Below, piece after piece: positions 51,284-59,797 of a stretch of 64,000 bases of DNA (position 1 is the first letter of the stretch; every line of letters begins with the position of its first letter). The position numbers and the translations under genes were made by a program. Origin of the DNA: RGIG5612 sp045627365. GTDB lineage: Bacteria > Bacillota > Clostridia > Lachnospirales > Lachnospiraceae. The notes under the pieces were generated by a model that saw only the letters and a list, made by a program, of their open reading frames with translations, was not told the DNA's origin and did no database searches. The stretch covers positions 23,809 to 87,808 of the forward strand of contig JAZQNN010000008.1 in assembly GCA_045627365.1 (NCBI GenBank), read 5' to 3'.

Positions 51284-52926
51284 TATTCTTCCTCAAGATC
51301 CTCGTTTTCAATATCAGCCTTGTAAACTGTACGCTTTCTTGCGGCCTCATCTGCAGCAAGATATTCGTCATATGTGGTTACTTTATCGATCAATTTGCCG
51401 TCAACGATCTCCATGATCCTGTTGGCAGTCGTCTGTACAAACTGGTGGTCATGGCAGGAGAATATCTCAACACCCGGGAATTTTATCAATGCGTTGTTAA
51501 GCGCGGTGATCGATTCCATATCAAGATGGTTCGTCGGCTCATCGAGAAGCAGGACATTGCTTCCCATGATCATCATCTTAGAAAGAAGACATCTTACGCG
51601 CTCACCACCGGAAAGGACTCTGAGGCTCTTAACGCCGTCTTCACCCGCGAAAAGCATTCTCCCTAAGAATCCTCTTACGTAGGTAGCGTCTTTGATCTCA
51701 GAAAAACCGGTCAGCCATTCGGCAATTGTAAGATCGGAGTCGAATTCCTGTGTACTGTCCTTCGGGAAATATGCCTGAGAAGTTGTAACTCCCCATTTGA
51801 ATGTTCCCTCGTCCGGAGTGATCTCGTAGGTCAGGATCTTGAAAAGTGTAGTCTTGGCAAGTTCATTAGAACCAACCAGAGCGACCTTATCATCATGACC
51901 CAGAGTAAATGAAATGTTATCAAGGACCTTTACACCGTCGATCGTCTTGGAAATACCTTCGACCTGAAGGACCTCATTACCGATAGTACGGTTAGGCCTG
52001 AAATCGATAAAAGGATATTTACGGCTTGAAGGACGGATCTCTTCAAGTTCGATCTTCTCAAGAGCTCTCTTACGTGAAGTTGCCTGCTTGGCCTTGGAAG
52101 CGTTTGCAGAGAATTTCTGAATGAATTCCTGAAGCTCCTTGATACGTTCTTCCTTCTTCTTGTTGGCTTCTTTCATCTGCTTGATGATGAGGGCAGAGGA
52201 CTCGACCCAGAAATCGTAGTTTCCTGCATAAAGCTGGATCTTACCGTAATCGATATCCGCTATCTGAGTGCATACTTTGTTGAGGAAGTATCTGTCGTGA
52301 GAGACAACGATGACCGTGTTGTCAAAGTTGATCAGGAATTCTTCAAGCCAGGCAATAGCATCAAGATCAAGGTGGTTGGTCGGCTCGTCAAGAAGCAGAA
52401 TATCGGGATTACCGAAAAGCGCCCTCGCAAGAAGAACTTTGACTTTAACTGAACCCGGAAGGTCACCCATCAAAGAGTAATGCATGTCATCTTCAACGCC
52501 CAGACCGTTAAGAAGAGTCTCCGCGTCGCTTTCTGCCATATACCCGTCCATATCGGCAAATTCGCCCTCAAGCTCACTGGCTTTGATGCCATCCTCTTCA
52601 GTGAAATCTTCCTTGGCGTAAAGTGCCTCTTTCTCCTTCATGATCTGATAAAGGCGGGCATTTCCCTGGATAACGGTGTCAAGTACGATCTGATCATCAT
52701 ATTTGAAATGGTCCTGCTCGAGGAATGACAGTCTCTGGCCGGGTGTAATGGTTACGTCACCTTTAGACGGTTCAAGCTGGCCGGTAAGGATCTTTAAAAA
52801 TGTGGATTTGCCGGCGCCGTTTGCTCCGATGAGTCCGTAGCACTGTCCTTCAACAAACTTTATATTCACATCTTCGAATAAAGCTCTTTTTCCGAGACGC
52901 AGGGTTACATTGTTAGCACTGATCAT
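51283..52926 (-). CDS. ABC-F family ATPase, YbiT-like
   Basis: The 547-residue soluble protein has two ABC domains joined by the ribosome-binding linker (about residues 240-310) with SANASKAKQATSRKRALEKI, characteristic of ABC-F factors that resolve stalled ribosomes. Walker A of domain one is GANGAGKSTF; in domain two the loop reads GSNELAKTTLF, lacking two glycines of the consensus. Both signatures (LSGGERVR in domain two; GDLPGSVKVKVLLA in domain one) and Walker B sequences are present. It closely resembles E. coli YbiT in the linker and C-terminal half. First gene of its operon. Confidence 0.9.
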   Translation of the reverse strand: MISANNVTLRLGKRALFEDVNIKFVEGQCYGLIGANGAGKSTFLKILTGQLEPSKGDVTITPGQRLSFLEQDHFKYDDQIVLDTVIQGNARLYQIMKEKEALYAKEDFTEEDGIKASELEGEFADMDGYMAESDAETLLNGLGVEDDMHYSLMGDLPGSVKVKVLLARALFGNPDILLLDEPTNHLDLDAIAWLEEFLINFDNTVIVVSHDRYFLNKVCTQIADIDYGKIQLYAGNYDFWVESSALIIKQMKEANKKKEERIKELQEFIQKFSANASKAKQATSRKRALEKIELEEIRPSSRKYPFIDFRPNRTIGNEVLQVEGISKTIDGVKVLDNISFTLGHDDKVALVGSNELAKTTLFKILTYEITPDEGTFKWGVTTSQAYFPKDSTQEFDSDLTIAEWLTGFSEIKDATYVRGFLGRMLFAGEDGVKSLRVLSGGERVRCLLSKMMIMGSNVLLLDEPTNHLDMESITALNNALIKFPGVEIFSCHDHQFVQTTANRIMEIVDGKLIDKVTTYDEYLAADEAARKRTVYKADIENEDLEEE

Positions 52927-52960
52927 ATTAATTATTTCCTTTCAAATCTTTAACCAAAAT

Positions 52961-52989
52961 ATATTAACACCTTGAAGCAACTTAGTCAA
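52961..52989 (-). promoter_or_regulatory. Promoter of the ABC-F operon
   Basis: On the minus strand TTGACT (52989-52984), 17-base spacer, TAATAT (52966-52961). It interleaves with the divergent maf promoter. Confidence 0.65.
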
Positions 52990-53000
52990 AGTAGTATTAT
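52972..53000 (+). promoter_or_regulatory. Promoter of maf, placing the transcript start at the ATG
   Basis: TTGAAG (52972-52977), 17-base spacer, TATTAT (52995-53000); only six bases separate the -10 from the maf ATG. Confidence 0.55.
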
Positions 53001-53006
53001 CGAGGC

Positions 53007-53570
53007 ATGAAAAAAATAATATTAGCATCGGCTTCGCCGAGAAGAAGAGAAATTTTAAAGATGGTCGGACTGGATTTTGATGTGATCCCGTCCGCTTTTG
53101 ACGAAAGAGCTGCAAATGCCGCAACACCTGCCGAGCTTGTTGAGAAGCTCTCGTTCGGGAAATGCAGCGACATCGCCGAAAAGCTTGATCCGGGGCATAT
53201 CGTTATCGGCTCGGATACTATAGTTGTGCTGGACGGCGATATCCTTGAAAAGCCGGCTGACAAAGAAGAAGCCTTTACCATGATCAAAAGACTGACCGGC
53301 AATACACACACTGTATTTACCGGCGTAACGATCATCGAAACAACAACAGGCAAGACAGTTACTTTCCACGAAGAGACTTCAGTCACTATGTACGATTTCG
53401 ACGACGAGGATATACGTGCGTATATCGAAACAGGCGATCCAATGGACAAAGCCGGTGCATACGGAGTTCAGGGCAGAGGAGCTTTCCTGGTAAAAGAGAT
53501 ACGCGGAGACTACTTCACAGTTGTCGGTCTTCCGGTCGCTCATTTGCTTAAGGAGCTCAAAAAATTCTAA
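53007..53570 (+). CDS. maf: Maf-like nucleoside triphosphate pyrophosphatase, probably leaderless
   Basis: Maf proteins hydrolyse non-standard or excess nucleoside triphosphates (dTTP, UTP, modified forms). The 187-residue product has ILASASPRRREILKM at the N terminus, IVIGSDTIVVLDGDIL and DKAGAYGVQGRGAFLV, the full family signature set. The ATG at 53007 gives the canonical start, yet the only SD-like run (GAGG, 53002-53005) touches the ATG and the predicted transcription start coincides with it. maf next to rex and alr is unusual but all are housekeeping genes. Confidence 0.93.
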   Translation: MKKIILASASPRRREILKMVGLDFDVIPSAFDERAANAATPAELVEKLSFGKCSDIAEKLDPGHIVIGSDTIVVLDGDILEKPADKEEAFTMIKRLTGNTHTVFTGVTIIETTTGKTVTFHEETSVTMYDFDDEDIRAYIETGDPMDKAGAYGVQGRGAFLVKEIRGDYFTVVGLPVAHLLKELKKF

Positions 53571-53607
53571 TTGTTAAGAATTCTACTGGATTGTTAAGAA
53601 TTCTACT
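53571..53607 (+). promoter_or_regulatory. Tandem Rex-half-site repeats upstream of rex
   Basis: TTGTTAAGAATTCTACT occurs at 53571-53587 and again at 53591-53607, a 20-base period. TTGTTAA is the half-site of the clostridial Rex operator. The second halves match poorly. Confidence 0.45.
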
Positions 53608-53615
53608 TTTTAGTA

Positions 53616-53645
53616 TTGACACAAAAGGTTTACAAAAATTATAAT
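53616..53645 (+). promoter_or_regulatory. Promoter of rex, placing the transcript start at the ATG
   Basis: Consensus TTGACA (53616-53621), 18-base spacer, consensus TATAAT (53640-53645), six bases before the rex ATG. Confidence 0.75.
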
Positions 53646-53651
53646 CGATGT

Positions 53652-54305
53652 ATGAACTACCAGAACAAAGAAAAAACAATATCAAAAGCAGTCATTTCCA
53701 GGCTTCCCAGATATTACAGGTATCTTCATGAACTGATCGAAGAGGGTGTTGAAAGGATATCCTCAGAAGAGCTGAGCAAAATGATGAAGGCTACGGCATC
53801 TCAGATCAGGCAGGATTTGAACCATTTCGGAGGATTTGGGCAGCAAGGATACGGTTACAATGTAAAGAGCCTTTATAATGAAATCGGCAAGATTCTGGGC
53901 GTTGAACAGTCCCACAATCTGATCGGAATCGGAGCAGGCAACCTGGGACGTGCTCTTGTCAGATACCAGGGATTTCCTGATCATGGCTTCACATTCAAAG
54001 CTTTATTTGATGTTGACGAACAGCTATGCGGTAAGAGCGTAAACGGCATAAAGATCAGACATATAGACGATGTCGGCCTTTATCCTGTCGATAATACGCT
54101 TGATATTATTGCGCTTTGCGTTCCGCGTGAAATCGCCAAGCATGTTGCCAGCAGTCTTTATGAGAAAGGCTTCAGGAATTTTTGGAATTTCGCTCAGACA
54201 GAGCTTGCGCTTCCGGCTGATGCGAATGTCAAAAACGTTCATTTATTAGACTCTTTGCTGGAGTTTTCATATACGATCAGTACCAAAGAAGACAAGAATG
54301 AATAA
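53652..54305 (+). CDS. rex: Redox-sensing transcriptional repressor Rex, probably leaderless
   Basis: Rex senses the NADH/NAD ratio and represses fermentation and respiration genes. The 217-residue product begins MNYQNKEKTISKAVISRLPR and has the winged-helix (SSEELSKMMKATASQIRQDL) and HFGGFGQQGYGYNV, then the Rossmann NAD site IGIGAGNLGRALVRY. The frame can be opened at TTG 53616, but that TTG is the -35 element, so ATG 53652 is the start. No ribosome site precedes it. The stop overlaps the alr start by eight bases. Confidence 0.94.
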   Translation: MNYQNKEKTISKAVISRLPRYYRYLHELIEEGVERISSEELSKMMKATASQIRQDLNHFGGFGQQGYGYNVKSLYNEIGKILGVEQSHNLIGIGAGNLGRALVRYQGFPDHGFTFKALFDVDEQLCGKSVNGIKIRHIDDVGLYPVDNTLDIIALCVPREIAKHVASSLYEKGFRNFWNFAQTELALPADANVKNVHLLDSLLEFSYTISTKEDKNE

Positions 54306-55464
54306 TACATACTTTCGCGTCGTTTGCGACGTTGACCTGGATGCGATCAGGTCCAATATCAGCAAATTACAACAAAGGCTAAAGACCGGCACCCGTTCAT
54401 GCGCAGTGATCAAAGCTGATGGATATGGACATGGTGCCGTTCCTATTGCCCGGAACATAGAAGACCTTGTTGACTTTTTCGCGGTTGCGACGATCGATGA
54501 GGCCTTGAAACTGCGCCAATCGGATATCGAAAAGCCTATCCTGGTCATTGGATATGTTGACCCGGAAAGTGCTTCACTTGCTATTCAAAACGATATCAGA
54601 CTTACTGTGTTTGATATTAATACGGCAAAATGTATCTCCGAGGCAGCCGCTCGTTCCGGCAAAAACGCCTTGATCCACATTAAAATAGATACCGGCATGA
54701 GCAGGATCGGCTATACGCCATCAGACGATTCTCTTAAGGAGATCATCGCCATAAACAACCTTCCGAATATCGCGATAGAGGGCGTGTTTACGCACTTTTT
54801 TGCATCGGATGAGAAAGACAAATCCAAGGCCTATGCGCAGCTTGATCTATTCAAATCTTTTGCTAATAAGATAAAGAGTGCAGCTATAAATATTAAGATA
54901 TTCCATTGCTCGAACAGTGCTGCGGCAACTGATATGCCTGAGGCCAATATGGACATGGTAAGACTCGGTATATCCATCTACGGGCTTTATCCTTCAGATG
55001 ACGTAAGAAGCGTAACTCTTACACCGGCAATGTCTTTGAAGAGCCATGTTGTAATGGTCAAAGATCTGCCGAAGGGGCGAAGTATCGGCTATGGCGGAAC
55101 ATTTACTGCAAGGCACGATATGCGGATCGCCACGATACCTGTAGGCTATGCGGACGGTTATATGCGAGGCTTATCAAATAAAGGCTACGTTCTGATCCAC
55201 GGCGCAAAAGCTCCGATCGTCGGTCGTGTATGCATGGATCAGATGATGGTCGACGTCACCGGGATCGAAGACGTCAGACAAAAGGACGAAGTCGTGCTCA
55301 TCGGCAGACAGCTTGGGAACGTAATAACATTGGAAGAAATATCCACGCTTGCCGGAAGCTTCAATTACGAATTTGCCTGCGATATCAATCCAAGAGTTCC
55401 CAGAAGATACTTTTCAGAAGGCCGTCAGGTCGGATTTAAAGACTACTTTGACGAGCATTATTGA
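54298..55464 (+). CDS. alr: Alanine racemase
   Basis: Alr makes D-alanine for peptidoglycan (and for dlt-type reactions). The 388-residue product has the PLP lysine in CAVIKADGYGHGAVP (about residue 41), MSRIGYTPSD, the second catalytic Tyr in SIGYGGTFTARHD and CMDQMMVDVTGIED. It overlaps the end of rex by eight bases, so its translation is linked to that of a redox repressor. The promoter of the next gene begins at its stop codon. Confidence 0.95.
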   Translation: MNNTYFRVVCDVDLDAIRSNISKLQQRLKTGTRSCAVIKADGYGHGAVPIARNIEDLVDFFAVATIDEALKLRQSDIEKPILVIGYVDPESASLAIQNDIRLTVFDINTAKCISEAAARSGKNALIHIKIDTGMSRIGYTPSDDSLKEIIAINNLPNIAIEGVFTHFFASDEKDKSKAYAQLDLFKSFANKIKSAAINIKIFHCSNSAAATDMPEANMDMVRLGISIYGLYPSDDVRSVTLTPAMSLKSHVVMVKDLPKGRSIGYGGTFTARHDMRIATIPVGYADGYMRGLSNKGYVLIHGAKAPIVGRVCMDQMMVDVTGIEDVRQKDEVVLIGRQLGNVITLEEISTLAGSFNYEFACDINPRVPRRYFSEGRQVGFKDYFDEHY

Positions 55465-55489
55465 TTATTTAAATAAAAAGTGTTAGAAT
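55461..55489 (+). promoter_or_regulatory. Promoter of the CBS/CorC gene
   Basis: TTGATT (55461-55466), 17-base spacer, TAGAAT (55484-55489). Confidence 0.6.
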
Positions 55490-55521
55490 AAATTGCTAAA
55501 ATTTTTAACAAAGGAGTATAC

Positions 55522-56370
55522 ATGGAATCTGACAGTCGAGCGGGATTTTTCTCAAGATTATTCAAGCCCCGCGAAGAAACAGTAGAAGACGAAATAGTAT
55601 CAATGCTTGAAGAGGGTCAGGACGCAGGTACTATTTTAGAGAGCGAAGCGGAGATGATCACCAATATTTTTGATCTTGATGATCTTGCAGCTTCAGACAT
55701 AATGACCCACAGAAAGAACATCAGTGCCATTGACGGTGAATGGACGCTCTCACAGGCTATAGAGTTCATTGCCGAGGAGAATTTTTCAAGATTTCCGGTT
55801 TATAAAGACAGTATCGACAACATAATCGGAATCATACACATAAAAGACGCACTTAAGTTTTATATTAAGGACGAATACAGACAACTTAAAGTCTGTGAAC
55901 TGACAGGTCTTATGCAGAAGGCTGCATTCGTTCCGGAAACCAGCAAGATCAACAGCATCTTTAAGAACATGCAGTCAAGCAAGGTCCACATACAGATCGT
56001 TGTTGATGAGTACGGCCAGACCGCCGGTCTTGTGGCAATGGAAGATATTCTTGAGGAAATTGTCGGAAATATCTTCGATGAACATGATGAAGTCCAGATC
56101 GACATAGTCAGGATCAATGACAGATCCTACAATGTTAAAGGGCTTACGGCCTTGGCGGATATCGAGGTCGAACTCGGCATCAGCTATCAGGACGAGGAAA
56201 ATGACACTCTCAACGGATTCCTGATCTCGATGATGGACAGGATCCCCGATGATGACGTAGGTCTGAAGCTGGAGAAAGACGGTATAACATACACGATACT
56301 TAAGGTCGAGGATAAGACTATTGCGGAGGTTCGCATAGACCTTCCTTCCGACCCTGAATATACAGAATAA
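55522..56370 (+). CDS. CBS-pair/CorC_HlyC domain protein without a membrane domain
   Basis: The 282-residue soluble protein has two CBS domains (about residues 60-185; NFSRFPVYKDSIDNIIGIIH, VVDEYGQTAGLVAMEDILEE) and a C-terminal CorC_HlyC domain (about 195-275). It lacks the DUF21 membrane part of the larger HlyC/CorC proteins, like E. coli CorC, which aids magnesium and cobalt efflux. CBS pairs often sense adenosyl nucleotides. AAAGGAG lies eight bases before the ATG. Confidence 0.87.
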   Translation: MESDSRAGFFSRLFKPREETVEDEIVSMLEEGQDAGTILESEAEMITNIFDLDDLAASDIMTHRKNISAIDGEWTLSQAIEFIAEENFSRFPVYKDSIDNIIGIIHIKDALKFYIKDEYRQLKVCELTGLMQKAAFVPETSKINSIFKNMQSSKVHIQIVVDEYGQTAGLVAMEDILEEIVGNIFDEHDEVQIDIVRINDRSYNVKGLTALADIEVELGISYQDEENDTLNGFLISMMDRIPDDDVGLKLEKDGITYTILKVEDKTIAEVRIDLPSDPEYTE

Positions 56371-56390
56371 TTTATAGTGAGGTTACATAA

Positions 56391-57122
56391 ATGTCCGGAC
56401 ATTCAAAATTTGCTAACATCAAACACAAGAAAGAAAAGAATGACGCAGCTAAGGGTAAGATGTTTACTATGATCGGTAAGGAAATTGCCATCGCCGTTAA
56501 AGAAGGCGGAGCCGATCCTAACAACAACTCCAAGCTTCGTGACGTAATTGCCAAGGCAAAGGCCAACAATATGCCTAACGATACCATCGAGCGCGGTATC
56601 AAGAAGGCATCCGGCGAAGGCGGCAACGTTAACTACGAAGTTATCACATATGAAGGATACGGACCAAGCGGAATCGCAATTATCGTTAACACTCTTACTG
56701 ATAACAAGAACCGTACAGCAGCCAATGTAAAACACGCATTTACCAAGGGCGGCGGAAATATCGGAACTCCGGGCTGCGTATCATATATGTTTGATAAAAA
56801 GGGCGTGATCATCATTGACAAGGAAGAGTATGAAGCCGATGACGCAGATGAGTTCATGATGAATCTGGTCGATGCAGGCGCGGAAGATTTCGAGGAAGAC
56901 GATGATTCATATACGATCATTACAGCTCCTGACGATTTCGCAGCAGTTTGCGAATATCTCGAAAACGAGAAGATCGCAATGGCTGAGGCAGCTGTTAAGA
57001 TGATCCCTCAGAACTACGTTGATCTGTCAAGCGATGACGACATCAACCAACTGAACAGAATACTTGATGCTCTTGATGAGGATGATGATGTTCAGGAAGT
57101 ATTCCACAACTGGAATGAGTAA
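56391..57122 (+). CDS. yebC: YebC/PmpR family protein
   Basis: The 243-residue product starts with the signature MSGHSKFANIKHKKEKNDAA and continues with KEIAIAVKEGGADPNNNSKL and NMPNDTIERGIKKASGEGG. YebC proteins were called transcriptional regulators; recent work links them to relief of ribosome stalls at proline stretches. It lies 20 bases after the CBS/CorC gene and four before DUF512, in one run through der, plsY-gpsA and the MutS-like gene. Confidence 0.95.
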   Translation: MSGHSKFANIKHKKEKNDAAKGKMFTMIGKEIAIAVKEGGADPNNNSKLRDVIAKAKANNMPNDTIERGIKKASGEGGNVNYEVITYEGYGPSGIAIIVNTLTDNKNRTAANVKHAFTKGGGNIGTPGCVSYMFDKKGVIIIDKEEYEADDADEFMMNLVDAGAEDFEEDDDSYTIITAPDDFAAVCEYLENEKIAMAEAAVKMIPQNYVDLSSDDDINQLNRILDALDEDDDVQEVFHNWNE

Positions 57123-57126
57123 TTAA

Positions 57127-58512
57127 ATGTCAGATAATCATTTGATTGTGGGCGTGGAGAAACATTCCATCGCCCACAAATTGCATATTAGACCGAAGGA
57201 CAAGCTCATCAGCGTAAACGGTGAGCCTGTCAGTGATGTTTTCGATTATCAATTTGCCGTCGATGATGAGTGCGTTTCGATCGAGATCGAGCGTCCGAAC
57301 GGCAAAAGAAAGACCTTCGATATCGAAAAAGACGCAGGCGAGGATCTTGGACTATGTTTTGAATCATCATTAATGGATAACTACAGATCCTGCACAAATA
57401 AATGCATATTCTGCTTTATCGACCAGATGCCGCCTGGCATGAGGGATACGCTGTATTTCAAGGACGACGATTCAAGGCTTTCATTTCTTCAGGGCAATTA
57501 CATTACGCTCACCAATATGAAAGAAGCGGATATCGACAGAATCATCAAATACCGCATGGAGCCGATAAATATCTCCATCCATACGACAGATCCGGCTTTA
57601 AGGTGCAGGATGTTGAACAACCGTTTTGCAGGCGACGTGCTCAGGTACATTGATAAACTGTACGATGCCGGTATTCAGATGAACGCCCAGATAGTCATGT
57701 GCAAGGGCGTAAACGATTCGGCCGAACTTGAAAAGACGATTCAGACACTTTCCGGATATGCTCCGGTACTTCAAAGCGTTTCGGTCGTTCCTGTAGGGCT
57801 TACGAAATACCGCGACGGCCTTTGTCAGCTTGAACCTGTTGATGCTGCATGTGCCGCTGAAGCGATCGATATTATCGAGAAATATCAGAAGGAAATGTTC
57901 AGTACTTGTAATCTTCATTTCATCCATGCAAGCGATGAATTGTACCTTCTTGCAGAGCGGGAGCTTCCCGAAGAAGACCGCTATGACGGTTATCTTCAGC
58001 TTGAAAACGGTGTCGGCATGCTGCGCCTTCTTATAAGTGAATTCGCAGAATGCATGCAAGACGAATATCTTGCCGAAGAAATTCCGGATACCGACAAGAG
58101 ACGCATTTCTTTGGCGACAGGACTTCTTGCAGCGCCATTTGTAAAGAGTCTGGCTGATGATTTCAAGCAGAAATTCGGGACCGAGATCAACGTTTATCCG
58201 ATAAGGAACGATTTCTTCGGCGAACTGATCACAGTGTCCGGACTTGTCTGCGGATGTGACCTGATCAAACAGCTTAAAGATGCGGACCTAGGCGATGAAC
58301 TTCTGCTTCCGATCAATATGATGAGAAGCGGTGAAAGATATTTTCTGGATGACGTCACGGTAGACGAACTTGAGAAGGCACTTGGCGTTAAGGTGACGGT
58401 CGTACCAAACGGACATGACTGCCTGTTCAGGGCATTTGCCGGATTAACCAATGAGATTTTAGGGAGACAGATTTATGAGCAAACCGATAGTTGCGATTGT
58501 TGGCAGGCCTAA
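57127..58512 (+). CDS. DUF512 family protein with PDZ-like and radical-SAM-like domains
   Basis: The 461-residue protein has an N-terminal PDZ-like part (about 1-75, GVEKHSIAHKLHIRPKDKLI), a Cys cluster CTNKCIFCF (CxxxCxxC, as in radical SAM enzymes), the family mark DDDSRLSFLQGNYITLTNM and a C-terminal DUF512 domain. It is usually found beside der in Clostridia; the reaction is unknown. Its last 38 bases overlap the start of der in another frame, a long overlap for a bacterial gene. Confidence 0.85.
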   Translation: MSDNHLIVGVEKHSIAHKLHIRPKDKLISVNGEPVSDVFDYQFAVDDECVSIEIERPNGKRKTFDIEKDAGEDLGLCFESSLMDNYRSCTNKCIFCFIDQMPPGMRDTLYFKDDDSRLSFLQGNYITLTNMKEADIDRIIKYRMEPINISIHTTDPALRCRMLNNRFAGDVLRYIDKLYDAGIQMNAQIVMCKGVNDSAELEKTIQTLSGYAPVLQSVSVVPVGLTKYRDGLCQLEPVDAACAAEAIDIIEKYQKEMFSTCNLHFIHASDELYLLAERELPEEDRYDGYLQLENGVGMLRLLISEFAECMQDEYLAEEIPDTDKRRISLATGLLAAPFVKSLADDFKQKFGTEINVYPIRNDFFGELITVSGLVCGCDLIKQLKDADLGDELLLPINMMRSGERYFLDDVTVDELEKALGVKVTVVPNGHDCLFRAFAGLTNEILGRQIYEQTDSCDCWQA

Positions 58513-59797
58513 CGTTGGCAAATCAACACTTTTCAACGCGCTTGCCGGAAGCAACATTTCAATAGTAAAAGACACCCCGGGTGTAACAAGAGACAGGATA
58601 TATGCTGATGTATCCTGGCTCGATATGGATTTTACCCTGATCGATACAGGCGGAATCGAGCCGGAGACCAATGATATCATCCTTTCGCAGATGCGCGACC
58701 AGGCGCAGATCGCGATCGATACCGCCGATGTAATTATCTTTCTTACTGACGTTCAGCAGGGCCTCGTTGACTCAGATGACAAGGTCGCTGATATGTTAAG
58801 GCGCTCTCATAAGCCTATCGTTCTGGCAGTAAATAAGGTAGACGCACCGCTTAAGCAGCAAAATGACGTTTATGAATTCTACAATCTCGGACTGGGCGAC
58901 CCGTTCCCGATCTCTTCTGCCAACAGAATGGGATTCGGCGAGCTTCTTGATGAAGTAACCAAGTATTTTGACAGAACATACCTCGAAGAAGAGGAGGACG
59001 AGCGTCCGAAGATCGCCATCATCGGCAAGCCGAATGTAGGCAAATCCTCAATGGTCAACGCATTCCTTGGCGAAGACCGAGTTATTGTTTCTGATATCCC
59101 GGGAACTACAAGAGATGCTGTCGATGCTCTGGTAAAGCATGACGGCAAAGAATATATTTTTATCGACACCGCCGGCTTAAGACGCAAGAGCAAGATCAAG
59201 GAAGACCTAGAAAGATACAGCATAATCCGTGCCGTATCAGCTGTTGAGCGTGCGGATGTTGTAATTCTTGTAATCGACGCGGTTGAAGGCGTAACTGAGC
59301 AGGATGCCAAAATCGCCGGCATTGCTCATGAGAGAGGAAAAGGCGTTATCGTAGCCGTTAACAAGTGGGATGCCATCGAAAAAGATGACAAGACCATCTA
59401 CAAATATACAGAGCAAGTAAGACAGACACTTTCATTTATGCCGTATGCAAGGCTTCTTTTCGTGTCAGTAAAGACCGGTCAAAGGCTGAATAAACTGTTC
59501 GATCTGATCGATGTCGTAGTAGAGAATGCAGCCAGAAGGATCCCGACAGGTCTTCTTAACGAGATCATTTCCGAGGCAACAGCCATGGTTCAGCCGCCTA
59601 CAGACAAAGGCAAGCGCCTGAAGATCTTCTACAGCACGCAGGCAGGAGTAAAGCCGCCGACATTTGTATATTTCGTTAACGATAAGGAACTGTTCCATTT
59701 TTCTTACCAAAGATATCTTGAGAATAAGATCCGGGAAGCCTTTGGATTTGAAGGAACTCCTTTGAAATTTATCATCAGAGAAAGAAGCGAAAAGTGA
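58475..59797 (+). CDS. der: Ribosome-associated GTPase Der
   Basis: Der (EngA) has two G domains in tandem and aids 50S maturation. The 440-residue product shows GRPNVGKSTLFNAL with DTPGVTRDR in domain one, GKPNVGKSSMVNAFLG with DIPGTTRDAVDAL in domain two, NKVD and NKWD specificity motifs, and a C-terminal KH-like domain (GVKPPTFVYFVNDKELFHFS). The start lies inside the DUF512 gene with AGGGAGA upstream, and the stop overlaps the GTG of the next gene. Confidence 0.96.
   Translation: MSKPIVAIVGRPNVGKSTLFNALAGSNISIVKDTPGVTRDRIYADVSWLDMDFTLIDTGGIEPETNDIILSQMRDQAQIAIDTADVIIFLTDVQQGLVDSDDKVADMLRRSHKPIVLAVNKVDAPLKQQNDVYEFYNLGLGDPFPISSANRMGFGELLDEVTKYFDRTYLEEEEDERPKIAIIGKPNVGKSSMVNAFLGEDRVIVSDIPGTTRDAVDALVKHDGKEYIFIDTAGLRRKSKIKEDLERYSIIRAVSAVERADVVILVIDAVEGVTEQDAKIAGIAHERGKGVIVAVNKWDAIEKDDKTIYKYTEQVRQTLSFMPYARLLFVSVKTGQRLNKLFDLIDVVVENAARRIPTGLLNEIISEATAMVQPPTDKGKRLKIFYSTQAGVKPPTFVYFVNDKELFHFSYQRYLENKIREAFGFEGTPLKFIIRERSEK

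Noticed and set aside
53616..53651. TTG start for rex at 53616
   Set aside because: That TTG is part of the consensus -35 element TTGACA, so it would not be transcribed.
57598..58059. 153-residue minus-strand ORF
   Set aside because: Antisense shadow of the DUF512 gene without a promoter or motif.
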